Below the pieces are notes generated by a model, which was not told where the DNA came from, did no database searches, and was given only the letters and a program-made list of their open reading frames with translations. A DNA stretch of 8,781 bases from Acidimicrobiaceae bacterium (GTDB lineage: Bacteria; Actinomycetota; Acidimicrobiia; Acidimicrobiales; Ilumatobacteraceae): contig CANLHV010000045.1 in assembly GCA_947490975.1 (NCBI GenBank), forward strand, positions 1 through 8,781. The letters run 5' to 3'. Below are positions 5,828 to 8,781 of this stretch, piece by piece. Each line of letters opens with the position of its first letter. Within the stretch, counting starts at the first letter, position 1. The position numbers and the translations under genes were made by a program.

Positions 5828-5846
5828 TTAAGAGTTGGCCCAACTG

Positions 5847-6950
5847 ATGCTGGTTAAATGGGGTGCATCGAGCGACACCGGAACTTTGCGAGTACAAAAC
5901 GAAGATTCATTTCTTGCCCAAGACCGAATTTTCGTCGTTGCCGATGGTATGGGTGGCCATAATGCAGGCGAAGTTGCAAGCGCCATGGCTATCAAAATGT
6001 TGGCGGATGCACAAACAGCTGGCATTGCTGACGCAAATCAACTTGCCCGAACTATCGAACAGATTAATCATTCAATTTTTCAGGCTGCCGCAGATCAAAC
6101 TGATCAACGTGGCATGGGGACCACACTCGCTGTATTAGCAATTACACCAAATGAATCAACGAACGAAGTTTCAGCTGCTGTGGCAAACATCGGTGACTCG
6201 CGCACGTATCTATTTCGCAATGATGAATTTCGCCAAGTCAGTGTTGACCACTCTTATGTACAAGACTTAGTTAGCGAAGGCCTGATAACTCGTGAAGAGG
6301 CACGCACGCACGCACGACGCAACATAGTTACCAGGGCTCTGGGTATTGAGCCGAACGTTGCGGTCGACACTTGGACACTGCCGCTGATCAATGGCGACAG
6401 ATACGTTTTATGTAGTGACGGTTTGGTTGACGAAGTTACCGATGAAGCAATAGAAAAATGCGTCAAACAAAAAATTGAGCCGCAAAAAATCGCCGATCAG
6501 TTAGTCGCAATCGCCAATGCCAACGGTGGCCGCGACAACATAACCGTCATTGTGGTTGATGTGATTGGAGACGGTGCTAACTCAGTCGCGTTCTCATCTA
6601 CGGCCGCCGAAACGACGCCCGAAAAGAAGTCGTTGATGAAAAAACTTATTCTCAGTGGCGCTGCAGCAATTTGTGCCGTCGTAGCAATCGTGCTTTTGAG
6701 CTCGTATTTGCGCAGTGGATATTTCGTTGCTTATGAAAACTCAAAGCCTGATGCTCGAGTGTTGATTTATCGTGGCAAGAACTTTTTGTGGGTAAACCCA
6801 ACTATTGAAGCCGACAGTACGTTGTCGCGCGCCGATTTAAGTCTCGGCTTGGCACGCGAAATTATCGCGCAGCCATCATTTTCATCATCGGCCGATGCTC
6901 GTGACTACGTCAATCAAATTCGCGATGTAGTTGAACAGACAACACCATGA
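5847..6950 (+). CDS. pstP: PP2C-family Ser/Thr phosphatase, membrane-anchored (PstP type)
   Basis: This 367-residue enzyme removes phosphate from Ser/Thr residues of the partner kinase and its substrates, using two metal ions. The catalytic domain (about 1-240) shows the PP2C motifs: SSDTG-to-NEDS (8-21), VADGMGGH with D33 and G34, GMGTTL (89-94), NIGDSR with D117, LCSDGL with D191 and RDNITV with D230. A charged linker (250-266) leads to a single transmembrane helix at about 267-288, then a short extracytoplasmic tail with the YFVAYENSKPDARVLIYRG stretch (292-310) typical of PstP proteins. I prefer ATG 5847, which opens MLVKWGASSDTG in family register; a TTG at 5835 is the only other in-frame start before a stop at 5829, and AAGAG at 5830-5834 serves the ATG better although the spacing is long. 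The gene overlaps the kinase start by ATGA, indicating translational coupling. Confidence 0.93.
   Translation: MLVKWGASSDTGTLRVQNEDSFLAQDRIFVVADGMGGHNAGEVASAMAIKMLADAQTAGIADANQLARTIEQINHSIFQAAADQTDQRGMGTTLAVLAITPNESTNEVSAAVANIGDSRTYLFRNDEFRQVSVDHSYVQDLVSEGLITREEARTHARRNIVTRALGIEPNVAVDTWTLPLINGDRYVLCSDGLVDEVTDEAIEKCVKQKIEPQKIADQLVAIANANGGRDNITVIVVDVIGDGANSVAFSSTAAETTPEKKSLMKKLILSGAAAICAVVAIVLLSSYLRSGYFVAYENSKPDARVLIYRGKNFLWVNPTIEADSTLSRADLSLGLAREIIAQPSFSSSADARDYVNQIRDVVEQTTP
6301..6316 (+). repeat. Short tetranucleotide repeat (CACG)x4 inside the phosphatase gene
   Basis: Four perfect CACG units lie in the coding sequence for the EARTHARRN region (about residues 151-159). A gain or loss of one unit would shift the frame, but four copies is short for slippage-driven variation, so this is most likely coincidental codon composition. 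Confidence 0.5.
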
Positions 6951-8781
6951 GTCAAAACAACCGAACCATCGTCAACGATCGATACGAAATTGGTAAACGC
7001 ATTGGGCGTGGCGGCATGGCCGAAATATTCCAAGCTCGAGATATTTTGCTCGACCGCCCTGTGGCGTTGAAAGTTTTGTTTCCAGAGTTCGCAACAGACC
7101 CCGCGTTCGTCGAACGTTTTAGGCGCGAGGCGCAGGCCGCGGCGAACTTAAATCATCCCAATATTGTCGGCGTTTACGACTGGGGAAAAGTTAACAACAC
7201 GTATTACATCGCCATGGAATACGTCAATGGTCGAACCTTGGCAGATATTTTAAAGCAAAGTGGCACACTCACACCAATGCAAGTTTGCGATCTCATCAGC
7301 GAAGTTGCGTCTGCGCTGATTTCGGCGCACCACAATGGCGTGATCCACCGCGATATTAAACCGGGCAATATTCTTGTCAGCACAACAGGTCAAGTGAAAG
7401 TCGCCGACTTTGGTATTGCCCGTGCGCTTGGTGCAGGAGTTGAACAAGGACTCACACAAACTGGTGCAGTCATGGGCACGGCGACATACTTCTCCCCCGA
7501 ACAGGCTCAGGGTGCATCGACAGACCAACGCAGCGACATTTACTCGCTTGGCATTGTGATGTATGAAATGCTCTGTGGAGTTGCGCCGTTCACTGGTGAA
7601 AACGCCGTAGCGATTGCCTACAAACAAGTTCATGAGCATGCCATGCCGTTAACTCAGCGTCTGGCATCGATTCCGACAGACGTTGCGGCGATAGTTGCTA
7701 AGTGCATGGAGAAGTCACCCGACGATAGATATTCAAGTGCAGAACAAGTGCGAGACGAACTACGTCGATTCGTTGAAGGCATGCCCGTTTTGGCCGCAAC
7801 CGATAAAACATTGACTGAGCAGGCAACACAAGTTTTGCCACAAACCGATATCAATGCGACAACAGTGATCAGTGCGCAAGACTCGGCTACAGAGTTGCTT
7901 CCTAAGACTTCCGGAACAGCGACAAGACCAACTAATTATCCGCCTTATGACGACAAATCTCCGCAACGCACCGCAGTATTTGTTTTCGGTGCACTTCTTG
8001 CCGCAATTGTCTTGCTCGCAGGAGGGCTATTTCTATATCAAACCCTCACCCGCAATTCAGCGAACGCATCAATCACCGTGCCGGACGTGCGAAATCTGAC
8101 GGTTAAACAAGCAAGTGAACAGTTACTGGCATCGGGTTTTACGCCAATTCCATATGCGGCAACTAAAGACGGTGTCGGTAATGACATTGTTTACGCTCAA
8201 GATCCACCGCCAAGTGTGCTCGCTCGTTCAGGCGATCAAATCACAATCACTTATAACCCTGCGAGCACTCCGATTGCGGTGCCGCTTATCCGCGGATTGA
8301 CGGTTAAAGAAGCGACTGCTCTTTTGGCGCCACTCGGATTAACGCTTTCAATTAAAGAAGTCGTCAACGATCCGAAGGTTCCAGAAAATCAGATCATGTC
8401 GCAAGATCCGAAAGTTGACACGCAGGTTCGTTCTGGCTCGACGATTGTCGTTGTCGTATCGGGTGGTCTGGGTCAAGCCACGGTGCCAAACGTGCAAGGT
8501 CAGGTAGCCAGCGCGGCACAACAATTGTTGCAAACTTCGCCGTATAACTTTGTTGTTACTTTGGTCAACGAAGCGAGTTCGACGATCGAACAAGGCCGCG
8601 TAATTCGAACCGAGCCAGCAATCGGTGCTCAAAGCCCAGCAGGTTCAGCAATCACCGTGTTTGTTTCATCGGGTGGAAACAAAGTTGCCGTGCCACAAAT
8701 CGAAGGTCAGACCGAAGCTGACGCGCGCTCGCTGCTTGCAACTGCCGGATTAACGCCAGACATCAAATATCAAGACGTGCC
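6947..8781 (+). CDS. pknB: PASTA-domain Ser/Thr protein kinase (PknB type), 3' end outside window
   Basis: The frame runs open to the window edge, giving 611 residues with no stop. It is a single-pass membrane kinase that senses peptidoglycan-related ligands outside and phosphorylates wall-synthesis and division proteins inside. The kinase domain (about 12-275) has the glycine loop GRGGMAE (20-26), K42 in VALKV, HRDIKPGN (134-141) with catalytic D136, DFG at 154-156, activation-loop T170 and T172 in LTQTG, and YFSPEQ (181-186). A juxtamembrane segment (280-340) contains three AT-x-(V/L)-(L/I) repeats. The membrane helix is about 343-364, followed by PASTA repeats at about 376-437, 443-506 and 510-576, and a fourth starting near 579 that the window cuts. 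The ATG overlaps the phosphatase stop (ATGA, 6947-6950), so the two are translated together. No rodA or pbpA lies between them. Confidence 0.95.
   Translation, partial: MSQNNRTIVNDRYEIGKRIGRGGMAEIFQARDILLDRPVALKVLFPEFATDPAFVERFRREAQAAANLNHPNIVGVYDWGKVNNTYYIAMEYVNGRTLADILKQSGTLTPMQVCDLISEVASALISAHHNGVIHRDIKPGNILVSTTGQVKVADFGIARALGAGVEQGLTQTGAVMGTATYFSPEQAQGASTDQRSDIYSLGIVMYEMLCGVAPFTGENAVAIAYKQVHEHAMPLTQRLASIPTDVAAIVAKCMEKSPDDRYSSAEQVRDELRRFVEGMPVLAATDKTLTEQATQVLPQTDINATTVISAQDSATELLPKTSGTATRPTNYPPYDDKSPQRTAVFVFGALLAAIVLLAGGLFLYQTLTRNSANASITVPDVRNLTVKQASEQLLASGFTPIPYAATKDGVGNDIVYAQDPPPSVLARSGDQITITYNPASTPIAVPLIRGLTVKEATALLAPLGLTLSIKEVVNDPKVPENQIMSQDPKVDTQVRSGSTIVVVVSGGLGQATVPNVQGQVASAAQQLLQTSPYNFVVTLVNEASSTIEQGRVIRTEPAIGAQSPAGSAITVFVSSGGNKVAVPQIEGQTEADARSLLATAGLTPDIKYQDV

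Noticed and set aside
5835..5846. TTG 5835 as the phosphatase start.
   Set aside because: It adds only four residues not typical of the family and has no ribosome site at normal spacing; ATG 5847 fits better, though TTG is not excluded.
7250..7639. A 129-codon minus-strand open frame inside the kinase gene.
   Set aside because: It is antisense to the catalytic core of the kinase; its Cys/Arg-rich product resembles nothing recognisable.
8072..8781. Repeated sequence in the 3' part of the kinase gene (for example GACGGTTAAA at two places) as a DNA repeat array.
   Set aside because: The similarity follows from diverged PASTA protein repeats, not from a nucleotide-level tandem array.
1..8781. 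A defence system, CRISPR array, insertion sequence or prophage.
   Set aside because: No spaced direct repeats, transposase, integrase, nuclease or phage genes were found; all coding space is glycan or kinase-signalling genes plus one tRNA.

Overview
This window looks like chromosomal DNA from an actinobacterium of moderate GC content (high 40s percent, estimated by eye). The right-hand part carries a hallmark actinobacterial set: an FhaA-type DUF3662+FHA protein, a membrane-anchored PP2C phosphatase of the PstP type, and a PASTA-domain Ser/Thr kinase of the PknB type. A tRNA-Leu(CAG) diverges from the FHA gene; as I recall, Mycobacterium tuberculosis has the same arrangement (leuT beside fhaA). 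The kinase's wording and the modest GC suggest a low-GC aquatic lineage, perhaps in Acidimicrobiia, but that placement is only inference.

Layout. Positions 1-5009 hold part of a surface polysaccharide locus using the ABC-transporter route. In order it contains: the 3' end of a coiled-coil gene with a 21-bp heptad-encoding tandem repeat (2-226, +); a small GT-A glycosyltransferase (235-945, +); a Wzt-type ATPase with a C-terminal extension (954-2156, +); a Wzm-type permease on the opposite strand (2178-3005, -); a small coiled-coil protein (3037-3450, +); and a glycosyltransferase with two GT2 domains (3462-5009, +). The tRNA-Leu follows at 5018-5100 (-). The signalling operon follows on the plus strand: FHA (5156-5815), phosphatase (5847-6950) and kinase (6947 to the window end, open at 3').

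How the genes work together. The glycosyltransferases would build a glycan on a lipid carrier at the inner face of the membrane, and Wzm/Wzt would export it. Two coiled-coil proteins share a basic, aromatic C-terminal tail and may act as scaffolds or length gauges. On the signalling side, the kinase senses the cell wall through extracellular PASTA repeats, the phosphatase opposes it, and the FHA protein probably docks on phosphothreonines. Three TxxL/I repeats in the kinase juxtamembrane segment are candidate docking sites.

Shine-Dalgarno sequences are weak or absent before most starts. A TAGAAT hexamer lies 5, 6 and 12 nt before three start codons, which suggests leaderless or near-leaderless transcription. 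No insertion sequence, integrase, CRISPR array, riboswitch or stretch over 300 bases without a gene was seen.
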